A DNA stretch of 64,000 bases from Clostridium sp. AM33-3 (GCF_003480315.1 NZ_QUIV01000006.1:71639-135638), one strand, 5' to 3'. Counted from the stretch's first letter, positions 43,354 through 51,913 are shown. The notes: generated by a model not told the origin, from the letters alone. Translations and numbers: made by a program.

Positions 43354-44391
43354 TCAATCGCCGCTATTTTGTTTCCGGTATTCAGCCGGTGCAATCTTCA
43401 TGACATCTCGAAATGCTGTTGCAAATTTACTCTGATTCTCATATCCAACCTGGCTGGCAATTTCTGCTATGGTTGCCTGCGTCTGACGAAGCAGAGCAGC
43501 GGCCTGTTTCATGCGGTACACTTTCATATAGGTTCCAATGGGCTGTCCATAAACTCCCTTGAACGTATCCTTTAAGGTTGCCGTATTGATAAGATACTCT
43601 TTGGAAAGTTCCTCAATCGTTGGCCGTTCCTGCAAGTTGGAGATAAGCCGCTTGTGAATGTCCCGTACAATCTCCACCTGGGGAGAAGTATATAACTCTC
43701 GCTGCTTTTCTTTATTTACATCCACCATACACAAGAATAAGAGAAGCTCCTGCACCTTCAGCATGAAGTATGGCTTTTGCAGGCGATCCGGTACGGAATA
43801 CAGTTCAGAAAAGATATGCTCAATCTCATCCTTGGCCCGCATGACAAAGCATGAGCCATCGGCACAAAATTTGTTTTTGAAATCTGCAATACCAATACCG
43901 CTCTCGGCGAGGATTCCAGGCGGATTTTGAGAAACCAGCTCCAGATCAAGCACTACTGAGATTCCGCGATAATGTCTCAAAGGAAAGGCCATTTCAGAAG
44001 CACAGTTATCCATTGTATGAATGGAAAGATCCCCTTCTCCGAGGTACAGGCAGGAACCGCTTTGCAATACGCTCCCTTCACGCCCTTCCCGGCAATGATT
44101 GATCTCCAGCACATTCTTATCAATGGTTCCGTCCCAATAACAACTCGTTGCTTCAAAATCATTGTAAATAAGCTGGATACCGGGATAAACCTGATAGACT
44201 GTCATAAGCCCCAGGCCATCCTCACAGTCCATTTTATAGACGGTGCAATATCCGTCATTATCTTTTGGAATAATCGCAGATAACCCCGTAGCATTGGTGA
44301 TAGGGTTTTTGTTCATAGTATTCATTCCGTTATCTCGTATTTGTTCTTCCAGGATTCTCCTGGCGTCTTTTATTATATAGTTTTTTCTCAT
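43354..44391 (-). CDS. AraC-family transcriptional regulator of the metal island
   Basis: A ~345-residue AraC/XylS regulator: N-terminal ~230-residue sensor domain (CxxD-rich, FKNKFCADGSCF near 165) and two C-terminal helix-turn-helices (TIEELSKEYLINTATLKDTF and IAEIASQVGYENQSKFATAF). The ATG at 44391 has GGAG upstream, but that overlaps a 25-bp operator-like motif followed by TATAAA, so a start at 44325 or 44316 is possible. Copies of the motif precede the MATE-feo and copA units, so this protein probably controls metal efflux and iron uptake. Ligand unknown. Confidence 0.82.
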   Translation of the reverse strand: MRKNYIIKDARRILEEQIRDNGMNTMNKNPITNATGLSAIIPKDNDGYCTVYKMDCEDGLGLMTVYQVYPGIQLIYNDFEATSCYWDGTIDKNVLEINHCREGREGSVLQSGSCLYLGEGDLSIHTMDNCASEMAFPLRHYRGISVVLDLELVSQNPPGILAESGIGIADFKNKFCADGSCFVMRAKDEIEHIFSELYSVPDRLQKPYFMLKVQELLLFLCMVDVNKEKQRELYTSPQVEIVRDIHKRLISNLQERPTIEELSKEYLINTATLKDTFKGVYGQPIGTYMKVYRMKQAAALLRQTQATIAEIASQVGYENQSKFATAFRDVMKIAPAEYRKQNSGD

Positions 44392-44402
44392 TTTATACCG
44401 CT

Positions 44403-44427
44403 CCAATCGGCAGGATGTGCAATCCAA
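44403..44427. promoter_or_regulatory. Operator-like motif copy 1, AraC promoter
   Basis: CCAATCGGCAGGATGTGCAA plus TCCAA. Copies at 48591-48615 (20 of 25 identical) and 51753-51777 (22 of 25) lie upstream of the other two operons of the island. Here it abuts a TATAAA at 44392-44397. Confidence 0.65.
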
Positions 44428-44479
44428 TCAGAAAGCAAATTCTATTATAGTGCAGCCCTGCCGAATGTGCAAATATACG

Positions 44480-44515
44480 AAAAAGCCGATGCCCTCCAAA
44501 ACGGAAAACATCGGC
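44480..44515 (-). terminator. Terminator of the MATE-feoA-feoB operon
   Basis: GCCGATG and CATCGGC form a stem followed by TTTTT on the minus strand, 14 bp past the stop of the FeoB-associated gene. Confidence 0.75.
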
Positions 44516-44528
44516 TATATGCGGGATT

Positions 44529-44672
44529 TTATTGGCTGCAATATTCCTTTCCTACACAACCGGAACAACTGCCGCTACAACAAGAACCATTTTTGCGGTT
44601 CTTATGGATTTTTCGCACAGCCCATATTGCATAGAACACAATCCCGATAAGGATTATACCAGTAACAAGCAT
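44529..44672 (-). CDS. FeoB-associated Cys-rich membrane protein
   Basis: A 47-residue protein: one transmembrane helix (LVTGIILIGIVFYAIWAV), a basic stretch KIHKNRKNG, and a cysteine cluster SCCSGSCSGC. Such proteins are encoded behind feoB in many Firmicutes and may assist ferrous iron passage. AAGGAG lies upstream. It is too short for most gene finders. It closes the feo operon before the terminator. Confidence 0.82.
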   Translation of the reverse strand: MLVTGIILIGIVFYAIWAVRKIHKNRKNGSCCSGSCSGCVGKEYCSQ

Positions 44673-44707
44673 CTAAAACTCCTTTCTGACTGGAAACTCA
44701 CAACTTA

Positions 44708-44803
44708 TTAGCTTTGGGTCTCCGATCCTCTTTTCAAAATCCAAAGTCCAAATGCGACCACTGATAAAATGGCCGCTGAACGAAGCACTTTTCCAAACGT
44801 CAT
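44708..44803 (-). CDS. Tiny membrane peptide between feoB and the FeoB-associated gene
   Basis: A 31-residue peptide (MTFGKVLRSAAILSVVAFGL start, then WILKRGSETQS): one hydrophobic helix flanked by basic residues. GAGGT at the very end of feoB lies before the ATG; an alternative ATG is at 44809. It resembles the single-helix FeoB-associated peptides but lacks cysteines. Possibly a third Feo component. Confidence 0.5.
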   Translation of the reverse strand: MTFGKVLRSAAILSVVAFGLWILKRGSETQS

Positions 44804-44812
44804 ATTCATACC

Positions 44813-46852
44813 TCACAGCAAAAGTCCAACACGATAAACCACAAAAGTAACAGCCCATGCCACAACCAACTGGAACAGGGCCGAGAACAGCATCCACCTT
44901 GTACTGCCGGATTCCTTGCGAATTGTAGCCAGGGCCGCTGCACAGGGAACGTAAAGCAGGCAGAAAATCATCAGGCAAAACGCATTGAGCTGTCCAAAAC
45001 CGGCTGCACCTAGGATGCCGACCAATGTATCCATTCCCGCGCCGGAGTTGATATTGGGAATCCCAAACAGAACGGCACAACTGGACACCACAACCTCTTT
45101 TGCAGAGATGCCAGCAATCAGAGCAACCGCTATCTGCCAGAATCCCAGTCCAATCGGTGCAAAGATCGGTACAAGCCAATGGCCCAGGATAGACCCGAAG
45201 CTGTCTGCCATTTCCGTAGTATAGCCATGCGGCCCAAAGTTCAGGATCACCCACATAAGGATAGATGCTACAAAGATGGTAGTACCTGCTTTGGTAAGGT
45301 AGTCCTTTACCTTTTCCCATACATAGATTGCCACAGTTCTGGCGCTGGGGGCCTTATATTCCGGCAGCTCAATCAGCAGATAATTTTCCGATTTTCTCCG
45401 GTCAATCAAATGGATGATCGCCGCTACCAGGATAGCGACCACCAGGCCGATCAGATACATGGAATAGGCCACGAGCATGGCGCGTTCCTGAAAGAACATC
45501 TCGGCAAACAAGATGTAGATTGGCAGACGGGCGCTGCAACTCATAAAGGGCGTAATCAACATGACCTTAAAACGGTCACGCCGGTTTTCCAAAGACCGTG
45601 AAGCCATGATTGCCGGAACAGTGCAGCCAAATCCCAAAATCATGGGGATAAATGCCCGTCCGGAAAGTCCCAGCTTGCTCATAATCCCTTCCATGACATA
45701 CGCAACACGGGCCATATATCCGCTGTCCTCCAGAAAAGCCAATGCCAGAAACAGAATGAAAATGTTCGGCAGGAAAGTCAGGATACCGCCCACACCGGCG
45801 ATGATGCCGTCTACCAGCAGGGAGCGCAGCACTTCATTGACCCCGACAGCAATCAGTCCATCGCTTATCAATGCCGACAGGCTCTCAATTCCTAATTCCA
45901 GGAATCCTTTCAGCCAATCGCCAATGGTAAAGGTCAGGAAGAACACCGCCGCCATGACAACGAGGAAAATCGGGATGCTCCAAAACTTATGCGTCAATAC
46001 ACGGTCTGCCTTTTCCGTCAAAGCGTCTTGACGATCCTTATTGACCAGAACCTCCCTGATGATTTCCTCAATAAAATCATACTTCTCATTGATAATGTCG
46101 GATTCATAGTTCCGGTCGATCACATCCGGCATATTGACCGGATAACGTGCAGAGATTTCCTTATCCTGCTCCAGCAGCTTAATGGCGTGCCAGCGGTAAT
46201 TGGACAGGTTCGGATATTTCCGCTTCAGCTCTGCCATGATAAGATCAATCTTGTCCTCAATAGCATCACTGTAAACCATTGCGTGTTCTGAATGGTGGTC
46301 GTGCCGGTGTTTTGGAGTATATTTATGATGATGAATCAGACACTCCGGATCTTTACAGTCTTTATGGTGCGCGGCTGCATGAAGCAGCACATCCAGTCCT
46401 GTCCGTTTTCTGGCTGAAACTGGAATGACCGGGATGCCCAGCATTTCCGGCAGTCTGTGTGTGTCAATCTCCATGCCGCGCTTTTCCACAATGTCCATCA
46501 TGTTCAGCGCCAGCACAACCGGCTTGCCCAGCTCCAAAAGCTGCAAAGTTAAGTATAGGTTTCGCTCCAGAGCGGAAGCGTCCGCAACATCAATAATCAC
46601 ATCGACTTCATCGCTTAGTATAAACTGTCTGGATACCTGTTCTTCCATTGTGTAGGAGGTCAGGCTGTAAGTGCCAGGAAGATCGACCAGTCGAATATTC
46701 AGATCATGGTCTTTAATGGCACCCTCTACTTTCTCAACGGTTACACCTGGCCAGTTTGCCACTTTCAGATTTGCACCGGTGTAAGCATTGAAAAGTGTTG
46801 TCTTTCCGCAGTTCGGATTTCCGATGAAGCCGATAGTCAAATTTTCTCTCAT
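44813..46852 (-). CDS. feoB: Ferrous iron transporter FeoB with a His-rich cytoplasmic loop
   Basis: A 679-residue FeoB, the GTP-gated ferrous iron permease. The N-terminal G domain has GNPNCGKTT at 11-19, DLPGTYSL near 58 and NMMD near 117; the membrane part carries two gate-type repeats with cysteines (GCTVPAIMASR near 405, SAKEVVVSS near 580). Residues ~165-195 hold a His-rich stretch (HHHK, KHRHDHHSEH), absent from many FeoB proteins, that could bind metal. It follows feoA by 6 bp in a MATE-feoA-feoB operon. Confidence 0.93.
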   Translation of the reverse strand: MRENLTIGFIGNPNCGKTTLFNAYTGANLKVANWPGVTVEKVEGAIKDHDLNIRLVDLPGTYSLTSYTMEEQVSRQFILSDEVDVIIDVADASALERNLYLTLQLLELGKPVVLALNMMDIVEKRGMEIDTHRLPEMLGIPVIPVSARKRTGLDVLLHAAAHHKDCKDPECLIHHHKYTPKHRHDHHSEHAMVYSDAIEDKIDLIMAELKRKYPNLSNYRWHAIKLLEQDKEISARYPVNMPDVIDRNYESDIINEKYDFIEEIIREVLVNKDRQDALTEKADRVLTHKFWSIPIFLVVMAAVFFLTFTIGDWLKGFLELGIESLSALISDGLIAVGVNEVLRSLLVDGIIAGVGGILTFLPNIFILFLALAFLEDSGYMARVAYVMEGIMSKLGLSGRAFIPMILGFGCTVPAIMASRSLENRRDRFKVMLITPFMSCSARLPIYILFAEMFFQERAMLVAYSMYLIGLVVAILVAAIIHLIDRRKSENYLLIELPEYKAPSARTVAIYVWEKVKDYLTKAGTTIFVASILMWVILNFGPHGYTTEMADSFGSILGHWLVPIFAPIGLGFWQIAVALIAGISAKEVVVSSCAVLFGIPNINSGAGMDTLVGILGAAGFGQLNAFCLMIFCLLYVPCAAALATIRKESGSTRWMLFSALFQLVVAWAVTFVVYRVGLLL

Positions 46853-46858
46853 CGGAAT

Positions 46859-47074
46859 TTACCCCACTAAAATATTCTTTGTGATATTGCGCCCAAGTGC
46901 AAAGCGTGTTCCCCTGACTTTCACAATCAGGACACCCCGACTTTTGCTGTTCAGAACAGCGATAGAGGTTCCACGGGTCATCCCAAGGGCCTCCAAACGC
47001 TTTTCTATATTGACAGGCAGATCAATATCCTCAACTTTATATTCATTTCCTATTTTTCCATCGCAAAGATACAT
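46859..47074 (-). CDS. feoA: Ferrous iron transport protein FeoA
   Basis: A 71-residue SH3-like FeoA, a cytoplasmic partner needed for FeoB activity. MTRGTSIAVLNSKSRGVLIVKVRGTRFALG is represented by its central ALGMTRGT and C-terminal RFALGR parts. It lies between the MATE gene (13 bp) and feoB (6 bp), so all are cotranscribed. Confidence 0.88.
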   Translation of the reverse strand: MYLCDGKIGNEYKVEDIDLPVNIEKRLEALGMTRGTSIAVLNSKSRGVLIVKVRGTRFALGRNITKNILVG

Positions 47075-47087
47075 GAACGCTCCCTCC

Positions 47088-48461
47088 TCACCGATTTACG
47101 GAAGAAGTCTCCGGCAGCTTGCCAAACTCATAAAGCATCATAGAAACGGTAATAACCACCAGAATTGCATCTGTCAGAGCAATCGCCAGCCATACGCCAC
47201 GAATACCCATGCCGCCGATCATCGGAAGAACCACGCAGAGAGGAATAAACAGAATGATCTGGCGGAACAGCACCAGCCAAGTTGCCTTTTTCGCCTTGCC
47301 CAAAGACTGGAACAGGGTTACGGCAATCATAAAGCTGCCTTGCAGGACATAAGTGCTGAACATGATACGGAAGTTGGTTGCACCCGATGCCGCGATACCC
47401 GGCGTTGTCAGGAACATGGATAAAATCTTCTCTGGAAACAGCTCGGCAGGAATATAGAACACCAGCGACAGCAGCGTTGCAGCAGTAATAAAAACCCTGG
47501 TCAGCGTCTTTACCCGGTCATAGTCCTTTGCACCATAGTTTGTACCGGCGGCAGGCTGGAATCCCTGACTGATCCCCCACAGAGGAACGAAAGAGAAATT
47601 CCAGAAGCGGAGCGCCGCACCTAAAAGAAGCTGTGAAGTTTCCCCGCCATAGTTCGATGCCACACGATAGATCACTGTCTGCTGTACCAAGGTCAGAATC
47701 TGCATCAACAGAGCAGATACCCCGACAGAAAGAACCTGGGGAAGCAGTTCTCCGTCAATGCGGATGCGCCCAATCTTCACATGAGGACTTTTTTTCTTGA
47801 AATACCACAGCGTAATTGCAGCCTGGACAAACTGGGAGAAAATCGTTGCATAAGCAGCCGCCTCAATGCCCATACCGTAGGGATTCAGGATACTGATAAA
47901 AATAGGGTCAAGAATGATATTCAAAATAGCGCCGCTGGCAATAATCGTCATTGCCTTTTTAAGCTGGCCTTCTCCGCGAATGACCATGTTTGCACTTTGA
48001 AAAAAGTTTACAAACAAGGAACCGGCAAAGATAATCCGTAGATATTTTTCCGCATAATTCAAAATGTTGTCGCTGGCTCCGGTCAGGGACAAAAGCTGGC
48101 GGGTGAACACCATGCCTACCACTGTATAGATAACGGACAGCAGAAGAACCATAGCAACCAGGTTGCCCATGATCTTCTTAATTGTGTTTTCATCCTTCTT
48201 GCCGATAGCGCGGGACAGTACCGATGCAGAACCCACGCCCAGCATGGCCGCTGAACCGGCATTGATAAGCGTCAAGGGATAGGATACCGATATGGCTCCC
48301 ATCTGCACGTCACCGACCATCTGGCCGACAAAGATGGAATCCATCATGTTATAAAGCCCAACGACCACCATGCCAAGAACCGCAGGGATGCTAAGTTCAA
48401 TCATCAGCGGCCAGGGGCTTTTTGTTAAGAGCTTTGTTCTTGTGTCAAGTGCCTGTTTCAT
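47088..48461 (-). CDS. MATE-family efflux transporter
   Basis: A 457-residue multidrug and toxic compound extrusion protein with twelve predicted membrane helices in two halves and IPAVLGMVVVGLYNMMDSIF in helix 1. MATE proteins export cationic drugs or metabolites by sodium or proton exchange. The ATG at 48461 is preferred over the GTG one codon upstream; AGGAGG precedes them. It is the first gene of the feo operon, which suggests export of a metal chelator or metal-linked compound; this is inference. Confidence 0.9.
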   Translation of the reverse strand: MKQALDTRTKLLTKSPWPLMIELSIPAVLGMVVVGLYNMMDSIFVGQMVGDVQMGAISVSYPLTLINAGSAAMLGVGSASVLSRAIGKKDENTIKKIMGNLVAMVLLLSVIYTVVGMVFTRQLLSLTGASDNILNYAEKYLRIIFAGSLFVNFFQSANMVIRGEGQLKKAMTIIASGAILNIILDPIFISILNPYGMGIEAAAYATIFSQFVQAAITLWYFKKKSPHVKIGRIRIDGELLPQVLSVGVSALLMQILTLVQQTVIYRVASNYGGETSQLLLGAALRFWNFSFVPLWGISQGFQPAAGTNYGAKDYDRVKTLTRVFITAATLLSLVFYIPAELFPEKILSMFLTTPGIAASGATNFRIMFSTYVLQGSFMIAVTLFQSLGKAKKATWLVLFRQIILFIPLCVVLPMIGGMGIRGVWLAIALTDAILVVITVSMMLYEFGKLPETSSVNR

Positions 48462-48590
48462 CACTCTATTCCTCCTGGTCTATTTTAATTTCGAGGTATC
48501 CAGCAAAGCGCGCCAGTGACGTGCCTTGCTGGATTAGCCATATCTAACTAACCACTTAAAGTATATAAAATCCGGGCTTCTTTGTACGCT

Positions 48591-48615
48591 CCCAACCGCA
48601 GGATTTACAATCCAA
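48591..48615. promoter_or_regulatory. Operator-like motif copy 2, MATE-feo promoter
   Basis: CCCAACCGCAGGATTTACAA plus TCCAA, 130 bp upstream of the MATE start and past the csoR stop. A minus-strand TATACT (48560-48565) lies 25 bp downstream of it. Confidence 0.6.
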
Positions 48616-48668
48616 TCTGAAACGAATTTAGGAGCGGAAAGGACATAAGGCCCTTCCCGCTCCCGTTG

Positions 48669-48932
48669 TTACTGTATCATTTTTTCCAGTAATTTCAGGG
48701 CTTCTTCCAGTTTTGGATTTACAGCGTCCGTTTGCAGGGCATCCCGGACGCAGCTTCGTATATGGGCTTGCAAAATCTGCTGATTGGCGCTTTTTAATAA
48801 CGCCTGCGTAGCAAGAAGCTGATTGGAAATATCCACGCAATAGCGATTTTCCTCAACCATTTGCAGGATACCGTCTAACTGTCCTCTGGCGATTTTTAGC
48901 TTGTGAACAATATCGCCTTTCTTGGCCTTCAT
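48669..48932 (-). CDS. csoR: CsoR-family copper-sensing repressor
   Basis: An 87-residue all-helical repressor of the CsoR/RcnR family. The Cu(I) ligands Cys32 (RYCVDIS), His57 and Cys61 (QAHIRSCV) are in place, the copper-sensing x-C-H-C pattern. It follows copA by 10 bp and so is made with the pump it presumably controls. Its operator was not identified with confidence. Confidence 0.92.
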   Translation of the reverse strand: MKAKKGDIVHKLKIARGQLDGILQMVEENRYCVDISNQLLATQALLKSANQQILQAHIRSCVRDALQTDAVNPKLEEALKLLEKMIQ

Positions 48933-48942
48933 AAACGGCCCG

Positions 48943-49152
48943 TTACTGGATACTGACGAGCTGATAGCCAGCGTCCTCGATAGCAGCTTTCAGCACAGCA
49001 TCCGGCACATCCTGGTCAAGCTGCACCTGGGCCGACTTACTCTCCAGGGAAACATCCACATCCTTGATGCCCTGGATGTCCCGCAGCGCCTTATCAACGT
49101 GTTTTACACACATTCCGCAAACCATTCCCTCGATGTTCAATACTTTTTCCAT
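48943..49152 (-). CDS. copZ: Internal start for a stand-alone CopZ-like copper chaperone inside copA
   Basis: An in-frame ATG at 49152 has AAAGGAG nine bases upstream, a near-ideal ribosome binding site inside copA. Translation from here gives a 69-residue HMA protein ([20 protein letters not shown] start) with the full CxxC fold, the size of a CopZ chaperone. The same DNA could thus make both the long pump and a free chaperone. Alternatively the gene arose by loss of a stop codon between copA and copZ. Confidence 0.6.
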   Translation of the reverse strand: MEKVLNIEGMVCGMCVKHVDKALRDIQGIKDVDVSLESKSAQVQLDQDVPDAVLKAAIEDAGYQLVSIQ

Positions 49153-51522
49153 GTGAATTGCTCCTTTTCGTTCTTGTTTAATCGTTGTTTGTTCATACAT
49201 AGGGACTGAATCCCGTTCTGTATTGGCCTGATGCTTCGCCTTGAACCACCGCAGACGCAGGGCATTGGACACCACGAATACCGAACTGAAACTCATAGCA
49301 AAAGCGCCGATCATGGGGTTCAGCTTCCATGCAAAGGGAAGATAGAATACGCCTGCCGCCACCGGAATACCGATGATGTTGTAGATAAACGCCCAGAACA
49401 GATTTTGCTTGATGTTGCGGATAACCGCCTTACTAAGCTGGATTGCCGTGGACACATCCAGCAGATCGCTTTTCATCAAAACAATGTCCGCTGACTCAAT
49501 CGCCACATCCGTTCCGGCCCCGATAGCGATACCAACATCCGCTCTGGCAAGGGCCGGAGCATCGTTGATACCGTCACCGACCATCGCCACCTTCTTACCG
49601 ACGCTCTGCAAACGACGGATTTCCTTCTCCTTGTCCTGGGGGAATACCTCTGCCACAACACGATCCACGCCGACCTGACGCCGAATCGCTTCTGCGGTCT
49701 TTGCATTGTCGCCGGTCAGCATGACCACCTCAATGCCCATGCCGGTCAATTCCGCTATGGCCTGCTTGCTGGTGGGCTTAACTACATCCGCCACGGCAAT
49801 GACACCAATAAGCTGACCGCCACGGGCAAAGAACAGAGGTGTTTTCCCGTCAACCGCCATTTCCTCGCCCAACTGAAGGAGTGCGCCGCCATTGATGCCA
49901 TTTGCCGCCATCAGTCGGCGGTTTCCGGCAAGGCACGTTTCGTTTCCGATCTGACCCACAAGGCCCTGACCGGGAATCTGCTTGAAATCATCCACCGGGA
50001 GGAAGGAAAGTTGTGCTTTTTCGGCCTCTGCCACAATCGCGTCCGCCAGCGGATGCTCGGACAGCTTTTCCAGCGAAGCAGCGATTTGCAGCATCTCCTT
50101 TTGTGGAACACCCTCTTTGCAGAGCATATTTGTCACCACGGGCGTACCCTGGGTAATCGTGCCGGTCTTATCCAGCACAACCGTATCAATGTTATGGGCC
50201 GTTTCCAGGGCCTCCGCCGATTTAATCAGGATACCGTTGCTTGCGCCCTTGCCGGTTCCGACCATAATGGCCGTAGGCGTTGCAAGGCCCAGCGCACAGG
50301 GACAGGAAATGACCAGGACAGAAATGCCGATAGATAGGGCAAATTCAAAGCCATATCCCAACAGCAGCCAGACAATGACTGCAATCAGCGCGATGCTGAT
50401 AACCACCGGAACAAACACGCCGCTGACCTTATCAGCCAGTTTCGCAATAGGGGCCTTGGAGCTGGTCGCTTCATCCACCAGACGGACGATCTGTGCCAGC
50501 GTGGTATCATCGCCCACCTTGGTGGCCTGCATCTTGAAATAGCCGGACTTACTTGTGGTCGCGCCGATCACTTTGTCCCCGATATGCTTCTCCACGGGGA
50601 TGCTCTCGCCGGTCAGGGCAGATTCATCAACGGAGGAAAAGCCCTCGATGACAATACCATCCACCGGCACAGACTCACCGGCCTTGACAATCAGGGTTTC
50701 GCCCAACTGCACTTCTTCCACAGGCACCTGAAGCTCTTTTCCATCCCGCTCCACGGTAGCTGTTTTGGGAGCCAGATTCATCAGCTTTGTAATTGCATCC
50801 GAAGTCTTACCCTTTGCGCGGGCCTCCAGGGTTTTGCCCAAGGTGATAAGGGTCAGAATCATGCCTGCGGATTCAAAATACAAATCCATCATAAAGCTGT
50901 GAACCGTAGCCATATCCCCATGACCGAATCCGATACCGATTTTGTAAATGGCGTAAATGCCATAAACGATTGCGGCGCTGGAGCCTATCGCAATCAGCGA
51001 ATCCATGTTAGGCGAGCCGTGGAACAGGGTCTTGAAGCCCATCCGGTAATATTTGAAGTTGATGAACACCACCGGGATCAGCAGCAGGAATTGGGTAAAT
51101 GCAAAGCTGATTGCATTTTCCATCCCCAGCAAGGAGCTGGGGAGCGGCCACCCCATCATGTGACCCATAGAAATATAAAACAGTGGGATCGTAAAAAGGG
51201 CAGAAAGCAGCAGCCGCTGTTTCATCTGCTTGTATTCTACCTGCGCCGTACTGACCTCCGGTTTTGCTGCCGGTGTGGTCGTGCGGCTCTTGTTTTGTGC
51301 GGAGGCTTTGGGAATCGCGCCATAACCGGCCTTTTCAACGGCCTGGACGATTCCCGCCGTATCCAAAACGGATTCATCATAAGAAGCAACCATGCTGTTT
51401 TTTAACAGGTTGACGGACACTTCTTTGATGCCAGGTAGCTTTGCCACGCTCTTTTCCACTCTGGTAGAGCAGGCCGAGCAAGTCATACCCGTAATGTCAA
51501 ATTGCTCCTTTTGCAAAATCAT
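48943..51522 (-). CDS. copA: Copper-exporting P1B-type ATPase with C-terminal CopZ-like domain
   Basis: An 859-residue Cu(I) exporter. Order: HMA domain (Cys15, Cys18 in GMTCSAC), eight membrane helices, TGES, the CPC metal site ([11 protein letters not shown]), DKTGTITQG with the phosphorylated Asp, SEHPLA and [10 protein letters not shown]. After helix 8 a ~25-residue linker leads into a second HMA domain (GMVCGMC), an unusual C-terminal position. ATG at 51522 or TTG at 51516 is the start; sequence further upstream is noncoding. It heads a copA-csoR operon behind a 25-bp AraC-type motif. Confidence 0.93.
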   Translation of the reverse strand: MILQKEQFDITGMTCSACSTRVEKSVAKLPGIKEVSVNLLKNSMVASYDESVLDTAGIVQAVEKAGYGAIPKASAQNKSRTTTPAAKPEVSTAQVEYKQMKQRLLLSALFTIPLFYISMGHMMGWPLPSSLLGMENAISFAFTQFLLLIPVVFINFKYYRMGFKTLFHGSPNMDSLIAIGSSAAIVYGIYAIYKIGIGFGHGDMATVHSFMMDLYFESAGMILTLITLGKTLEARAKGKTSDAITKLMNLAPKTATVERDGKELQVPVEEVQLGETLIVKAGESVPVDGIVIEGFSSVDESALTGESIPVEKHIGDKVIGATTSKSGYFKMQATKVGDDTTLAQIVRLVDEATSSKAPIAKLADKVSGVFVPVVISIALIAVIVWLLLGYGFEFALSIGISVLVISCPCALGLATPTAIMVGTGKGASNGILIKSAEALETAHNIDTVVLDKTGTITQGTPVVTNMLCKEGVPQKEMLQIAASLEKLSEHPLADAIVAEAEKAQLSFLPVDDFKQIPGQGLVGQIGNETCLAGNRRLMAANGINGGALLQLGEEMAVDGKTPLFFARGGQLIGVIAVADVVKPTSKQAIAELTGMGIEVVMLTGDNAKTAEAIRRQVGVDRVVAEVFPQDKEKEIRRLQSVGKKVAMVGDGINDAPALARADVGIAIGAGTDVAIESADIVLMKSDLLDVSTAIQLSKAVIRNIKQNLFWAFIYNIIGIPVAAGVFYLPFAWKLNPMIGAFAMSFSSVFVVSNALRLRWFKAKHQANTERDSVPMYEQTTIKQERKGAIHMEKVLNIEGMVCGMCVKHVDKALRDIQGIKDVDVSLESKSAQVQLDQDVPDAVLKAAIEDAGYQLVSIQ

Positions 51523-51539
51523 CCCTTCTTTCTTATAAA
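51511..51539 (+). promoter_or_regulatory. Plus-strand promoter overlapping the copA start
   Basis: TTGCAA (51511-51516) and TATAAA (51534-51539) with 17 bp between them would start a transcript near 51546, at the edge of the structured region 51543-51650. Confidence 0.5.
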
Positions 51540-51542
51540 GAT

Positions 51543-51719
51543 TTGTGCGAGTACCCCTCCCCCGTAGGGAACTAAATACCGTTATGAAAAGGGGCGTTTG
51601 GCATCTTGGGGGAAAGATGCTAAAGCCCCGAACATAAAGTTTACGCACAAGGTCTTTGACCGTTTTTCATTATACTTATCCTGCTTCTCCTTTGTCTGCT
51701 CCAAAGTGGAGCTTTTTTT
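51543..51719 (+). ncRNA. Candidate structured small RNA divergent from copA
   Basis: No protein is encoded. The plus strand can form an outer stem TTGTGCG/CGCACAA (51543-51549 with 51644-51650), and inside it GGGGC/GCCCC (51591-51595, 51625-51629) around GCATCTT/AAGATGC (51601-51607, 51614-51620). The six-base loop GGGGGA is exactly complementary to TCCCCC at 51558-51563, a possible pseudoknot. A promoter ends at its start, and a perfect hairpin with T7 (51698-51719) ends it. Read on the other strand it would be the copA leader. I do not recognise the family. Confidence 0.5.
51698..51719 (+). terminator. Intrinsic terminator of the candidate small RNA
   Basis: GCTCCA-AAG-TGGAGC followed by TTTTTTT on the plus strand. 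No protein gene lies upstream on this strand, so it suggests a short noncoding transcript. Confidence 0.75.
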
Positions 51720-51752
51720 ATCCAAAGAGAAATGAGGTTTTTTGCTGGAAAT

Positions 51753-51777
51753 CCAATCGGCAGGTTCTCCAATCCAA
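51753..51777. promoter_or_regulatory. Operator-like motif copy 3, between copA and the HMA/ATPase operon
   Basis: CCAATCGGCAGGTTCTCCAA plus TCCAA, 22 of 25 bases identical to copy 1. It is about 230 bp upstream of copA and 25 bp upstream of the -35 of the divergent operon, so it could act on either. Confidence 0.6.
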
Positions 51778-51801
51778 AGGGCAGAACCGCTCCCAAATCC
51801 A

Positions 51802-51830
51802 TTGACTTTGAGGGTTTTCGTGAATATACT
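51802..51830 (+). promoter_or_regulatory. Sigma-A-type promoter of the HMA/P-type ATPase operon
   Basis: TTGACT (51802-51807) and TATACT (51825-51830) with exactly 17 bp between them, 84 bp upstream of the HMA gene. Confidence 0.75.
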
Positions 51831-51837
51831 GGCAGCA

Positions 51838-51867
51838 TGAACGATTAAACAATCTTTTAATTGTTCA
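51838..51867. promoter_or_regulatory. 30-bp palindrome at the transcript start, candidate ArsR operator
   Basis: TGAACGATTAA and TTAATTGTTCA are inverted arms (one mismatch) eight bases apart, starting seven bases after the -10. ArsR/SmtB repressors bind such TGAA...TTCA dyads, and two ArsR genes follow the operon. Confidence 0.65.
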
Positions 51868-51913
51868 GCCATATCAAGCCAACCAAATACCAAAATGAAA
51901 GGGGGCTTTCTCA

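Noticed and set aside
44673-45320. 215-codon frame overlapping the 3' half of feoB
   Set aside because: It is feoB read in a shifted frame; Cys/Trp/Gly-rich composition shows it is a shadow.
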